The notes under the pieces: model-generated
Seen by the model: the letters and a program-made list of their open reading frames with translations, nothing else
Told to the model about the DNA's origin: nothing
The model's database searches: none
Assembly (NCBI GenBank): GCA_951217055.1
Contig: OX578282.1
Span: 14,633,877 to 14,697,876 of the forward strand
Length of the DNA: 64,000 bases
Source: Gerris lacustris
Lineage: Eukaryota; Arthropoda; Insecta; Hemiptera; Gerridae
Reading direction: 5' to 3'
Shown: positions 32,871 through 45,394 of the stretch, piece by piece
How positions within the stretch are numbered: position 1 is the first letter of the stretch
Layout: each line of letters opens with the position of its first letter
Translations under genes and position numbers: made by a program

Positions 32871-33205
32871 TTCCATGAGTTTTGAAATCCGTTTTGTTTT
32901 CAAACCGAAAGTGTTTCCATGAGGAGTTTCCAAAACAGTTTTCACAACAATTTTGAAAACTACAAACTCCCAGACTAGTTATAGTTAAGTCAGGTTATTA
33001 TATCACTGCTTATCATGCCTACTACTGTGCATTGTGCATGTCTCAATTCCTTACTCGTTTCCATGCAATTTTGTATCAAAACAGTTTCAATAAAAAATTA
33101 AAAAATATTTGCTGCTATGACCTTGAACTCAAAACTTTTTGAAATCGTCGTTTCCATGGGGTTTTGAATACCAAAACCGTTTTAAAAACTCATGTAAACC
33201 AAAGT
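32871..33205. mobile_element. TACTACGTTTCCATG-family MITE, copy 1
   Basis: Left ATTACTACGTTTCCATGAG and right CTCATGTAAACCAAAGT form diverged TIRs; AGTTATAGTTAAGTCAGGTT is shared, reversed, with the copy at 52270. Confidence 0.65.
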
Positions 33206-33220
33206 GTTTAAAAGTGTATG

Positions 33221-33455
33221 GGCACTTCTTTAGATTGTTACTCCCTTTATAATAAAAACAGAGGGGAGTAACAATCTAAAGAAAGTGGACGGAATATTCT
33301 TCTTAAGACTGGTACTCCCCTTATAAAAACAGAAGTATGATATTCCTTTGTCCCAAATAACATTGGACTAAACATCCCTTTGTCTTTAATAATTATTTCG
33401 TCAAAGTCATTTTCATTCTAAAACAACATGGGGAGTAACAATCTAAAGAAGTACC
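33221..33455. mobile_element. GGCACTTC-family MITE, copy 4, perfect 8-bp TSD
   Basis: AGTGTATG flanks the element on both sides (33213-33220 and 33456-33463). Ends GGCACTTCTTTAGATTG and GAAGTACC. Inside is a hairpin GATTGTTACTCCC...GGGGAGTAACAATC, then a core ending at the right TIR. An 8-bp duplication suggests the hAT superfamily, though P and Merlin elements also make 8-bp duplications. Confidence 0.9.
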
Positions 33456-33463
33456 AGTGTATG

Positions 33464-35092
33464 AACAAGTGTTAAAATTATTTAGGTACTTGTTAAACCA
33501 GTCATATTGTTATTTCATTGTACTAAATCGTTTAACTTGCACATTTCAGCAACATGGATGGCAACATTAACAATAGAGGAACATGAGCCTTAAGAAGATA
33601 GAATTGATGACATTATGATCTCATTATAAAAGACTAAGCCTTATTTTAATAAAGTACACATCTTTTGTTTAGATAAATTAATGCATTGGATAACAGAAAT
33701 TACGCTTCATTTGAAATTATCTATACTCGAATCACTTGATCGAATAAAATTTAAAAAAAAGAAGATTCAACAAAAAAATAATTATTGTCTTCAATCCCCA
33801 TTCTGAACTACATACCACACTCATATCTTACAAATGTACGTATATATAATTGGAAAGTTATAAGTCGTAGAAAATAACAGACAGCTAAGAAAATTTGAAT
33901 TGAAATAATTCACTACAACTTACAGTGCTTAAATAATTCACCCCTTCATCAAATATAGCATTGGAATCAACAAGAGATAGATATAATTATAATTTTACAA
34001 AACATAATCTATAATATATATACCACACTGTAACAATAGTATGAATAGTTTAAAAATATAGTTATTTTTATTGTCTATTTATTTTTTTCATTTTTCAAAC
34101 AATGTATTCTATCACACATTGAAAAAAAAAAAATCAAGTATAATATCATATACTACGACAATATACATACCACCATTGTGACAATAGTAAGTGCATAATT
34201 TTAAACATTAACTCAATCAATTCACCATTTTTCATTATCTATTCATATTTTTCGGGTTCATAACATTATTATAATTTATTAACTTATGAACTGTATGTTA
34301 TACTGGTTTTATTAAATTGATTTAATGCATGAATCAAAAGACAGGATCAACAAACTTTGAAAGACTTGACAGACATAGGATAGAAACTAAACCTGTTTCT
34401 TATATCTACATAGTCCTATTAATATTCAACTAAAGATAATCCAAACATGGGGGGGGGGGATATTAGAATAAAGAAGGGCTTAAAATCAATTAGAATCTGT
34501 TATTGTGGTCAAGTGATTTTTATTTTCAAACCCTTTTTTCCTTTTCCATATGTATTATAAATGGAAAATGATAGTGTCTTATATGAATTATTAATATTTA
34601 ATATGATATGAACATTTAGCGTCAAAGATTTTAAAGTGTAACGGTTAAAATCAATACGTATCCCGGTAATATTACGGGTGTTATTCAAATGTAAAAGTGG
34701 ATTAGCATAGTGGGTTGTAAAGGTTTTTGCCTTGCCTGTCTTCCTTGCCTGTCAGTATGTCGGAAGTGACTTCCTTGCTCTTCTGAAACGAATTCAGGGG
34801 TAGCAATACAACACAGGAGGCCCCTTCTATTCTAATTTTGTTTTTATAATTCCAAACCACCCCCTCAGACCTTATCATCATCACGTGAGGAGTTATTAAA
34901 AAACGAATATTCTTTATTAAGTTTTAATTATCAATATAAATGTTTATATCAATAAGAATTATTTTCGTGAGTGAATTATCTGCGCTACTAGTTTCTGAAA
35001 TGATAAAGCCTGTTACATTCCTATACATTATATACCTATTTGCAATATTAAATTAGTCATCAGTTATTATAACTAAGAAGTATTAACTTTTT
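33464..35092. other. unassigned AT-rich sequence
   Basis: About 1.6 kb. A run of ten G at 34450-34459 and a short region with TTGCCTGTC repeated at 34727-34755. No gene recognised. Confidence 0.5.
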
Positions 35093-35326
35093 GGTACTTC
35101 TTTAGATTGTTACTCCCCTATGTTGTTTTAGAATAAAACGTACTATGACTAAAAAACTATTAAGACAAAGGGATGTTTAGTACAGTGTACTTTGGGACAA
35201 AGGAATATCAAACTTCTGTTTTTATTAGGGGAGTAGCAGTCTAAAGAAGGACATTCTGTACAACTTCTTTAGATTGTTACTCCCCTTTTCTTTTTTATAA
35301 GTGGAGTAACAATCTAAAGAAGTGCT
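35093..35326. mobile_element. GGCACTTC-family MITE, copy 5
   Basis: Ends GGTACTTCTTTAGATTG and GAAGTGCT, core ACTATTAAGACAAAGGGATG. A decayed duplication is possible. Confidence 0.85.
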
Positions 35327-35361
35327 CATTTTTTGTTTCCGAGCTTACTACAAGAAATGTG

Positions 35362-35806
35362 GGTTCATAGCCTGCGTTTTATACTCGCGTCAGAATAATC
35401 TATAGGCTGTCGTAACACGAAGCGAGAAAAGTTGGTTCCAAGCCTTTCTCGCGTCAAAGCTAACCTGAATGATGCCTTCCCGTCCTCGTCCCTCTTGTTT
35501 ATATATTTTGTCAATTTTTGAGTCATCTATTTACATAGATACATAATAAATACATAGATAGATAATAATTTACATAAATATTAAATACACACTTGTTCTT
35601 CATTTCACAACCATCCTTTTAGAAAGTTAATATTAATATTACATTTAAATAACAAATTCAACTTTGTTTATAACCTAAACGGAACACTGTGCTAGTGCAC
35701 AAGGAAGGAAGGGTGGGGAAAACCCTCAGTGACGTCTCCCTGGCTTCATGAATGTATTTTTTATCTATGTAGACCAAACGCGCGTTAAAAAAGCAGGCTA
35801 TGAACC
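35362..35806. mobile_element. TIR element (GGTTCATAGCCTGC ends)
   Basis: GGTTCATAGCCTGCGTTTTA with CGCGT at the left, and ACGCGCGTTAAAAAAGCAGG with CTATGAACC at the right, form TIRs of about 28 bp. The interior is unrelated to other elements here and has no ORF. Confidence 0.65.
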
Positions 35807-36110
35807 TGCCTTAGGGCATTATAATCAATATAAAGGATTTTTTGTCTTCACATTAGACATTTTCTCAACCAAAATACATTTCAAACTTCAGGGTACATTC
35901 TTGCGACCGCCTATCATTTATATAATGGAGTAGTGTCCCGACGGTGATGACTCACCTAGAAATGATTTGTTATTGCTAAGGTAAGGCAACCACATTTATT
36001 CCAATAAAAATAAATGTTTTGATTTGTTGGTCTTCAAATAGATATAATAACTGATCTAAATAGATGTCTAAATTATTTTTCTTAATTTTACTTTTTTTCT
36101 AAATATTAAA
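35807..36110. other. unassigned sequence
   Basis: Nothing recognised. Confidence 0.45.
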
Positions 36111-36240
36111 TTAAGCCCGTTGCCACGGGCTTAACTGCTCGTATTTTATAAACAATGATTTAAAACCTGATTTTGATGAGATTTGGATATGTCAGCCCAC
36201 AGATGGTCCCATATTAAAATCAACTTCAATTAAAAGTCAT
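36111..36240 (-). repeat. dispersed repeat end with TTAAGCCCGT stem-loop
   Basis: Stem-loop TTAAGCCCGT-TGCC-ACGGGCTTAA at 36111-36134. On the minus strand it is preceded by CCAAATCTCATCAAAATCAGG, the module also seen in R-A and R-B. Confidence 0.6.
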
Positions 36241-36302
36241 CATCATCAAGGGAACAACAGAGAGCCTATGGGATGCAGCACTGCCTTTCAGAGAAGAAAA
36301 CT

Positions 36303-37005
36303 TTGATCATAAATTAAGGTTTCACTGAAATGAGGATAAAGAGCAAAGGTGTGCTAATGGAATTAACTATGCTAGTGGACTTAACATCTAACTATCGCTG
36401 CTTTAAGCAGTAGTGTTTTGCTGTAATCAATAATTGAGCAGCTAGTACAGGGAGCGCTGTGAAAAAATGCTAAGTTCGCCTTGATCATTAACTAAGTTTC
36501 TCTGAAATGAGGATGAAGAACAAAGGTTTGCTGATGGAACAGTTGAAAACAAGGAAACAACATCTAACTATCACTGCTTTAAGCAGTAGTGATTTGATGA
36601 AATCAATAATTGAGCAGCTAGTACCGAGAGCGCTGCGAAAAAATGCTGAGTTCGCCTTGATCATTAACGAAGGTTCTCTGAAATGAGGATGAAGAGCAAA
36701 GGTGTGCTGATGGAACAGTTGAAAACAAGGAAACAACATCTAACTATCACTGCTTTAAGCAGTAGTGATTTGCTGAAATCAATAATTGAGCAGCTAGTAC
36801 CGAGAGCGCTGCGAAAAAATGCTGAGTTCGCCTTGATCATTAACGAAGGTTTCTCTGAAATGAAGATGAAGAGCAAAGGTGTGCTAGTGGGACAGTTGGA
36901 AACAAGGAAACAACATCTAAATATCACTGCGTTAAGCACTATTGATTTGATGTAATCAATTAATGAGCATCTACTACAGAGAGTGCTGTGAATAAAATGT
37001 TGAGT
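36303..37005. repeat. 177-bp satellite-like array, ~4 copies
   Basis: Unit starts at 36330, 36507, 36683 and 36860 (periods 177, 176, 177), preceded by a partial unit. Units contain AACAACATCTAACTATCACT, GCTTTAAGCAGTAGTG, ATTGAGCAGCTAGTAC and GAGTTCGCCTTGATCATTAA. Because 177 is 59 codons, frames stay open across units on both strands (for example 36683-36955 +). The plus translation (VLMEQLKTRKQHLTITALSS) matches nothing I know. Confidence 0.9.
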
Positions 37006-37931
37006 TCGTCGTAAACTAAAAAAGATTGAAAGTTATACTGTACCCGTACAAATTGAATGAAGAAGTCAAAATATATCGAGCTATATTAGAATAAGCAATA
37101 TTTTGTGTGAGGGCGTTGTAGTAAGATTTATATAATCTAATTGAAAGGGTAAAAGGTTGATTTTTCACATGATGATAGATAAAGGGAAGAGGAGCCTGGT
37201 TTAGACACATTATCCCTCTAACAGATTATCCGGGTAATCCAGATGAGGCACAGATTGTAAACAGCTGTCCGTCGGTCCGGTGCGAATTGATAAAGACCCG
37301 TGAAATCGGGTGAATCCGTGGAGGGAGCAACGCCCCGCCATTTGGCCCCTAAATCACTGAGAGTTCCCGTTAGGATGTCACTCTGTTAGACCCCCCCTTA
37401 TTACATCTTTATTAGGGTTTCAGCTCCCGTGTAGGGTTCACCCTAGAGCTGCAGACAAAACCTTTCCCTCTTATTTATCATAGGAAGGATGAAAACACAA
37501 GGGTTGAGTATCGGCTGCTCTATTTGACACAGTCTAACTTAAATCGTCTCATTTATCACCTTTCTTTTCATTTTATAAAATATCATATGATTTTTTTAAT
37601 TGAACAGACAAAGACTAAAGAAAATAAACATTATAACTATATCTGTTTTAACCAGTCTGGCATAATTGACTAATTTATTTAACAAACTTCAAATGAAATT
37701 CACTATATAGTTAATATAAACATTTGGATTGTTAGTCTAAGTCGTAGAAGCTTGTAACATATGTAGCTAGTAGAGAATTTACTATGTTATCACTTAACAC
37801 AGAAGATTGCATAAAATGTCGAAACGCGTTTGTTTATTTTAAAATAAAATTGTGGAGACAATAATTTTCTATTAACTCATCTAGCCATAATTATAAAATA
37901 TATTAATTATAAAACTTATTTGGATTATAAA
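37006..37931. other. unassigned; GC-richer island 37200-37490
   Basis: 37200-37490 is notably less AT-rich (CCGTCGGTCCGGTGCG, GAGGGAGCAACGCCCCGCC) and contains AGGGTTTCAGCTCCCGTG next to GTAGGGTTCACCCTAG. No ORF or RNA recognised. Confidence 0.4.
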
Positions 37932-38705
37932 ATAGACTGCCAATTGGCGTGGCATGTAGCTTCCTCGCAATCTATCACGTACTTCATTGATTTTATGCTT
38001 TTACAAGTCATTTTTGTCTAATTTATTTAACTGTTTTCCCCGTTTTTTAATGTGTCAAAATTGTTTTGATTTTGTACATGAATAAACTATTAATATAGCA
38101 AAAGTTGAAGAGACGGTTCAAATTAATCTGGGGCTATCTTCGGGTTACTTTCGATAAACTATTAAAGTTTCATACAAATCAGATAAGTGCTTTTGAGAAT
38201 ATAGGTGTTAATTAGTGTATGTTAGTGCGCATGTGGAAGAGAAACAAATTAGAGCAGAAAGTTGAAACTTATATAGGAACAACAATGAGCTAATTATGAT
38301 CTACCATACAAATTTCATTAAAGTCGGACGTGTACTTTTTAAAATATGTTGGTTCGCAAAAATTTTGGGGCAGACTGACCTGACAGACACGGAACTAAAA
38401 ATGTTCACTGATGTCTGAAACGAATTTCTGTTTTGGAATTTTGGAAGTCGAAGACAAAATATTTCTTTCCTTAGGATGATAAAATAATTTCCGTTACCTT
38501 CGGTAAGGTACAAAAATCACGATTTTTACATCTAACAATTTTTCAAAACTACTACTTTCTATCACTTGCTTTGATTTTTATGCACAATTTATATCGTCAC
38601 ATGTATTCTATTACCTTTTTCATGGATTTTTTTTAACCCTACTTGATATTAGGAAACATAGCCCATTGGCTATTACACCTGGCATGAGGCTAGTTCAGTA
38701 TAAAT
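37932..38705 (+). repeat. R-A subfamily copy with extension
   Basis: Complete copy of the same subfamily as 19625-20380, with left signature GGCGTGGCATGTAGCTTC and right extension ending TAGTTCAGTATAAATAAAGTGT. Confidence 0.85.
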
Positions 38706-38716
38706 AAAGTGTGTTA

Positions 38717-39055
38717 ATTGTTTTCCCCGTTTTTTAATCTGTCAAAATTGTTTTGATTTTTTACATGAATTAAACTATTAATATAGCAAAAGTTGAAGAG
38801 ACGGTTCAAATTAATCTGGGGCTATCTTCGGGTTACTTTCGATAAACTATTAAAGTTTCATACAAATCAGATAAGTGCTTTTGAGAATATAGGTGTTAAT
38901 TAGTGTATGTTAGTGCGCATGTGGAAGAGAAGCAAATAGGCACAGAAGATTGAAACTTATATGGACCAACAATGGGCAAATCATGATCTACCATCCGAAA
39001 AATCGGACGTGTAGTTTTTAAGATATGATGGTTCACAACAGACAGAAAGCTACCA
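38717..39055 (+). repeat. R-A partial copy, near-identical to 38022-38260
   Basis: TTGTTTTCCCCGTTTTTTAA through GTGCGCATGTGGAAGAGA repeats the preceding copy with very few changes, then diverges and stops at a short A/TA run. This looks like a local duplication. Confidence 0.8.
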
Positions 39056-39112
39056 AAAAAAAAAAATATATATATATATAGAGCGACAGACAGACCGACA
39101 GAAACTTACTTG

Positions 39113-39488
39113 AGGATGCTTTGGAGGTACTTTTAAAGATGTTGGTTAAAATAGATGAAGGTTTGTGCGCATTTGGAAGAGATCTAATTGGCGCTGAAGG
39201 TTGAAACTTACATAAGACCAACAATGAGCTACTTATAACCTACGATTTCATTAAAATCGGACGAGCAGTTTTTAATAATATATTTGCTCGTAAAAATTGA
39301 GTGACAGACCGACAGAAAGACCGATAACGACAGACCTACAGAGAGACCAACAGATAGATACGGAACCTAAAATGTTCCCTGATGTCTGAAACAGATTTCT
39401 GTCTTGGAATTTCTGAAATTGGAGACAAAATATTTTCGTTCTTCAGAATGATCACATAGCTTCCGTTACCTTCGGTAAGCTCGGTAGC
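39113..39488 (+). repeat. R-A 3' part with terminal stem-loop
   Basis: Module CATTAAAATCGGACGAGCAG, GACAGACC-type run, ACGGAACCTAAAATGTTCCC, stem-loop at 39459-39488. Confidence 0.8.
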
Positions 39489-40066
39489 AAAATTACTTGT
39501 TTTTATTTTTTTTATAAAAAGAGCAATCGATAATATTGTTATGTTTTGAAATTCATAAGATAAATTATACTGGTTTGATTTTACTACTAACTCAACTATC
39601 TGGCTTAAACTTGTTTATGATCTGCAGTAATCAAAAATTTGATAATGACAACCTGACAAATTTTTTTAGAAAGGGGATTGAGAAAAATAGACTAATCTTT
39701 GATAACAGTGTAATCATTTCTTGATAATTGTTACTATAGATAAGAGTCAACAAGGAAGTGACTGAGTATTGTCTAAGGTAAGACAAAGGAATGCGGAAAC
39801 ACAGCTCTTACAGGTGTCGAATATAACAATTCGAAAATTGATTTGCGTTTGATGTTACGGGAAGTAAAGAAACAAATAGAATTATAGCGGACCATTAATA
39901 ATATTTTTCGGCTAATTACTTTCCTTGAGTTTAGCTCTTCAATCTCGAACTAGAAACTTGATAAGGCAATAAAAAATTAGTAAAGCCTCAATGAGTAAAT
40001 GATTGAATAAAATTTGGTGATCTCAATGCGGCCTTAAAGACACCAATAAATTAAAAATAGTCTGCC
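39489..40066. other. unassigned sequence
   Basis: Nothing recognised. Confidence 0.45.
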
Positions 40067-41145
40067 AATTTATGTAGCACATACCTTCTTCCCGTCCTAT
40101 TTCGTTTACTTTAATGATTTTATGCTTTAACAACCTATTATGTCAAATTTATTTAATTTCCCCCCGGTTTGCTTCCGATCCTTCTGAAGAATTAAAATAT
40201 TTTATGTCTCTGATTTCAAACATTCCGATGTTCCACCAGGGAACACATTATTGGTTCAGTGTTTGTCTGTCGGTCTGTCGCTAAATATTTGCGAACCAAC
40301 ATATCTTTAAAAATACTCATCAGATTTTTAATGAAATTTGGATGGTAGACCATAATTAGCCCAATGTTAGTGACATATAAGTTTTAACCTTAGGCGCCCA
40401 TATTTATTTCTCTTCTACATGCGCACAAGCATGCATTTATTAATACCTATGTACATCTTTAAAAGGCCACAACTTATTTTTATGAAATTTAGATGGTTTA
40501 TCGAAAGTAACCCGCAGATAATAGCCTCGAGATTAATTTCAAACGCCTGCGCTCTTAAAATTTTGCTTATTTGATACTTTAATTTAAGTAAAAGTTCAAA
40601 AACAATTATGACGGTTGAAATGGGGGGGGATTTAGGTTCTAAAGCATAAAATTATTAAAGTATACGAAATAAGACGAGAGGAAGCTATGCACCACTCTAA
40701 TTTTACATTTGTCAAAATTGTTATGAGTATTACATGAATTGAAGCATCAATTTAGTAAAATGTAAAGAGTGTAGATGGTTGAAATTAACCTGGGGCTATC
40801 TGCTGGCTACTTTCGACAAACCATGCAAATTTCATTAAAATTAAATGAGTACTTTTGAAGATATAGTTATAAATAAATATGTTTATGAGCATGTGGAAGA
40901 AAAATAAATGAGAGCATAAGGTTGAAATATGGGACCAACAATGGGCTAATTGTGACCTTCCATTTAAATTTCAATAAAACTGGACGAGTAATTTTTAAGA
41001 TATATTGGTTTGCAAAAATTGATTGACAGACAGACCTACAGACTATCAGACAAACACGGAACGAAAAATGTTCTCGGATATCTGAAACGGATTTCTTTTT
41101 TGGAATTTTTGTAATCGGAGACATAACATATTTTCCCCGAGAATA
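40067..41145. repeat. two R-A copies head to head (long inverted repeat)
   Basis: A short plus-strand R-A start at 40067-40180 is followed by an R-A copy on the minus strand (about 40182-40720) and then one on the plus strand (about 40716-41145). The tails point outwards, giving diverged arms of more than 400 bp. Confidence 0.75.
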
Positions 41146-42405
41146 ACCCAAGGAGGGACACTGCAAAAGTGAGCTTTTTAATTACTCCAGAATTGAATGC
41201 TACAAGGATCAATTTCTAATTTAGTGCAAAATCTTAATATGTAATTTCCGTGTGATCCCATACTTTCTCTCTTTATATATGAGAAAGTCAAAAGGCCTTC
41301 TTATTATAGACAAATAAGATTTAAGAGTGGGAAAATTTGTAAATTTAAATAAACAATAATTTACTTAAACGGATATTTAAAAATCAATAATACCGAGCTA
41401 AATAATTAACGATAACTGAAGTAGATATCAAACATTAGTTGAACTATTCTAGAGGCTCAGTGTGGTAAATTGTTCTTGTAACAGAGGTTAATGGAGGGGG
41501 CCGGGTCAGTAGTTGAGGAGATGGCAGGCTGGACCAGAAGCAGAATGATTAGTGGTGTTGGTTCCAGATGTGACGCTATCTCGGAGGTCCAACAGGATTA
41601 GTGTTTCCTGGCCACGAGCCACGAGCCTAATTATCTCTCGGACCACATTTACCACCCTCAAACTCAAAATTTCTTTAGTAAAGCACAATAAGAGTTTACA
41701 GGGCTTGTTACTGCAAACCTACACAAGCTTGTAGTTGATTTTAGCAACATAATTTATAGAATTGTTTGGTTCAAACTTTTGGTGGAGGAATGACAAATAC
41801 ATCATCATCTTTGTACATATATGATTTATTACAGAAGTTTGCGCAATGTTAGATGTTCAATATTTTTATAGAATTCTTCCTCAAACTACCATAATTGAAA
41901 ATGCATCTTATATTTTAAGGGTCGTCATCAGGAAACCCAGAATTTTTACATGATTATCCTGTTTTGGAAGCAAAGGAACTTGTATAAATAAAAATGAATT
42001 AATATTAATAGTCTTACGTCCTACGGACAGCTGGTTGCGTTGATAATAATATCAATATTAATAATAATACTAATAATTATTAATTATAAATAACAGAATA
42101 TATAACAAATAGTATTTTTACAATTAACATATTGGAAGAACTAAGATATATTGGTCATTCCTCAACCATGTCTGATTGATTCCACGTAAGCATAAAAAAT
42201 CGTGAGGTTAAGATGTGCTTAAGTAAATAGTGACAATGAAAGATACAATTCATATGTATGTACCTAATAGATAAAAAAGAAAATATGAATGCAATTGCTA
42301 ATCATGTCAAGGTCTTGCTTTCTGACTTGACTTGACAGACTATAAGGTTTCATAGAGCATCTAGTAGCTGTTAATGATTTGACTATTTATTGACCTCACG
42401 AAGTT
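41146..42405. other. mostly unassigned; R-B end fragment at 41250-41292
   Basis: 41264-41287 is an R-B stem-loop (ACTTTCTCTC...GAGAAAGT). 41440-41700 is non-repetitive and less AT-rich with frames of 60 codons on both strands; no motif. Confidence 0.45.
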
Positions 42406-42699
42406 AATACTTCTTTAGATTGTTTCTCCCTTAGGTATGTTTTATAAGAATATAAATGACGGACTGAATAACTATTAAGACAAAGGGATGTTTAGTCCAA
42501 TGTACTTTGGGACAAAGGAATATCACACTTCTGTTAAGGTTACATTCCGTAACCTTCTTTAGATTGTTACTCCCCTCTGTTTAATTTGTAAGAGGAGTAA
42601 CATATCACACTTCTGTTAAGGTTACATTCCGTAACCTTCTTTAGATTGTTACTCCCCTCTGTTTAATTTGTAAGAGGAGTAACAATCTAAAAATGAGCC
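42406..42699. mobile_element. GGCACTTC-family MITE, copy 6, internal 82-bp duplication
   Basis: Positions 42520-42601 and 42602-42683 are identical 82-bp units covering the core end and hairpin. Flanks ACGAAGTT and ACAAAGGT match 6 of 8. Confidence 0.85.
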
Positions 42700-42711
42700 A
42701 CAAAGGTGATA

Positions 42712-43163
42712 TGAGGGGCAAGTAAAAAATAAGGTTCCCACATTTTTTTCAGGTGTAAGGCATTTTTTATTGCAATAAATAAGTATACCATCTGAAAGCT
42801 TGTACTTTAAACTATTTTTCTACGTAGTCATCAGATTTTTCTACGCATTTTTCCTGACGAGTTATCCACTTCTGAAAACCCGCTTCGAAGAACTCTGCCA
42901 CTATGCCACCGATGAACTTGGTGACCGCTTCCTTCACCTCTTCAACTGAACTGAAGCGTTGTCCACCCAAGTGTTGCTTCAATTTCGGAAACAAGTGGAA
43001 GTAGCTGGGAGCAAGATCAGGGCTGTAGGGGGCATGATCAAGCAATTTCCAGTCAAAGGTGGATCTGAAGTACAAGTTTTCAGATGGTATACTTATTTAT
43101 TGCAATAAAAAATGCCTTACACCTGAAAAAAATGTGGGAACCTTATTTTTTACTTGCCCTACG
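42712..43163 (-). mobile_element. non-autonomous mariner with ~90-bp TIRs
   Basis: TA flanks at 42710-42711 and 43164-43165. The TIRs run from GAGGGGCAAGTAAAAAATAA inward for about 90 bp; apart from the outermost 3-4 bases I find one mismatch. Between them only the end of a transposase remains. The right flank runs straight into a (TA)n tract. The very similar TIRs suggest a young insertion or recent TIR homogenisation. Confidence 0.9.
42812..43075 (-). pseudogene. mariner transposase C-terminal fragment
   Basis: About 85 residues with HAPYSPDLAPSYFHLFPKLK, then LGGQRFSSVEEVKEAV and FQKWITRQEKCVEK. The SPDLAPS-D-(Y/F)-HLF motif of mariner DD34D transposases holds the third catalytic aspartate; here that position is tyrosine (TAC where GAC would be expected). 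The N-terminal HTH domains and the first two aspartates are missing. A full mariner transposase is about 345 residues. The frame starts without ATG inside the TIR. No activity is possible from this copy. Confidence 0.85.
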
Positions 43164-44587
<1,424 letters not shown>

Positions 44588-45050
44588 TTCCGAGAAAACT
44601 CAGACAAACTTTCTCATATACGAATTTATAATTACTTAGCCCAGTATTTTCCATTTATTATTTTTCGTGTTTTCTTAGGTACATTTAATTATTATTAAAC
44701 ATTTTATCAAAATTTATCATAAAAATAACTTTTTTTTGGCGGGGAATCGAACCCGGCTTCTCTACGTCCACGTTTAAAAAAGCCATTTTCTCAGGAACTA
44801 GATTTTACCCGAGAAAACATTTTATATCGATTAGCACCCCCTAATTTATAGCTAAAATTTCTCGATTTCGCCTCGCTTGATTTATTTGAACATGTATGCC
44901 AAATTTCTTCAAATATGGCCCAGTAGTTTAGGCTCCAGGCGTCTACACAGGCTGACATTTTTTATAAAATCCCTTTTTTGGGCTCGCAGGGGACCGTAAA
45001 ACGTGTAAATCCATCAAAATCTCAAAATCGAATTTGCGCGCCATCATCAT
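44588..45050 (-). repeat. R-B family repeat, copy 5, with clear tRNA T-arm sequence
   Basis: At about 44738-44760, GGCGGGGAATCGAACCCGG is, on the opposite strand, a textbook T arm (CCGGGTTCGATTCCCCGCC). Module and CTGACATTTTTTATAAAA tail follow; the hairpin end is truncated near GCGCGCCATCATCA. Confidence 0.8.
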
Positions 45051-45059
45051 TTCTTCAAA

Positions 45060-45394
45060 AATCATTTGAGTCCTTTTAAAGATGTAGGTATAAAAAAAAT
45101 ATAACTTTGTGCGCATGTAGAAGAGAAATAAATGGGCGCATAAGATTGAAACTTTAATGGGGCCTAAAATGGGCTAATTATGATCCACCATCCAAATTTC
45201 ATTAACATTGTACGTGTAGTTTTTAAGATATGTTTCTGTTCACAGAGATAAACTACAGACAATGACTAACACACTACAAACAGACACGGAACTAAAAATG
45301 TCCCCGGATTTCTGCCTCGGTATTTTGGATTTCGGAGACATAATATATTTTCGTTCTTCAGATAGCTTCCGTTACCTTGGTTAAGCTCGGAAGC
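45060..45394 (+). repeat. R-A 3' part with terminal stem-loop
   Basis: Starts TCATTTGAGTCCTTTTAAAG; module CATCCAAATTTCATTAACAT; stem-loop at 45365-45394. It follows R-B copy 5 almost directly. Confidence 0.75.

Noticed and set aside
36111..36134. Rho-independent-type terminator or Helitron 3' end
   Set aside because: Bacterial terminators do not apply. CTRR after the hairpin is not clean (CTCG), so a Helitron end is not supported.
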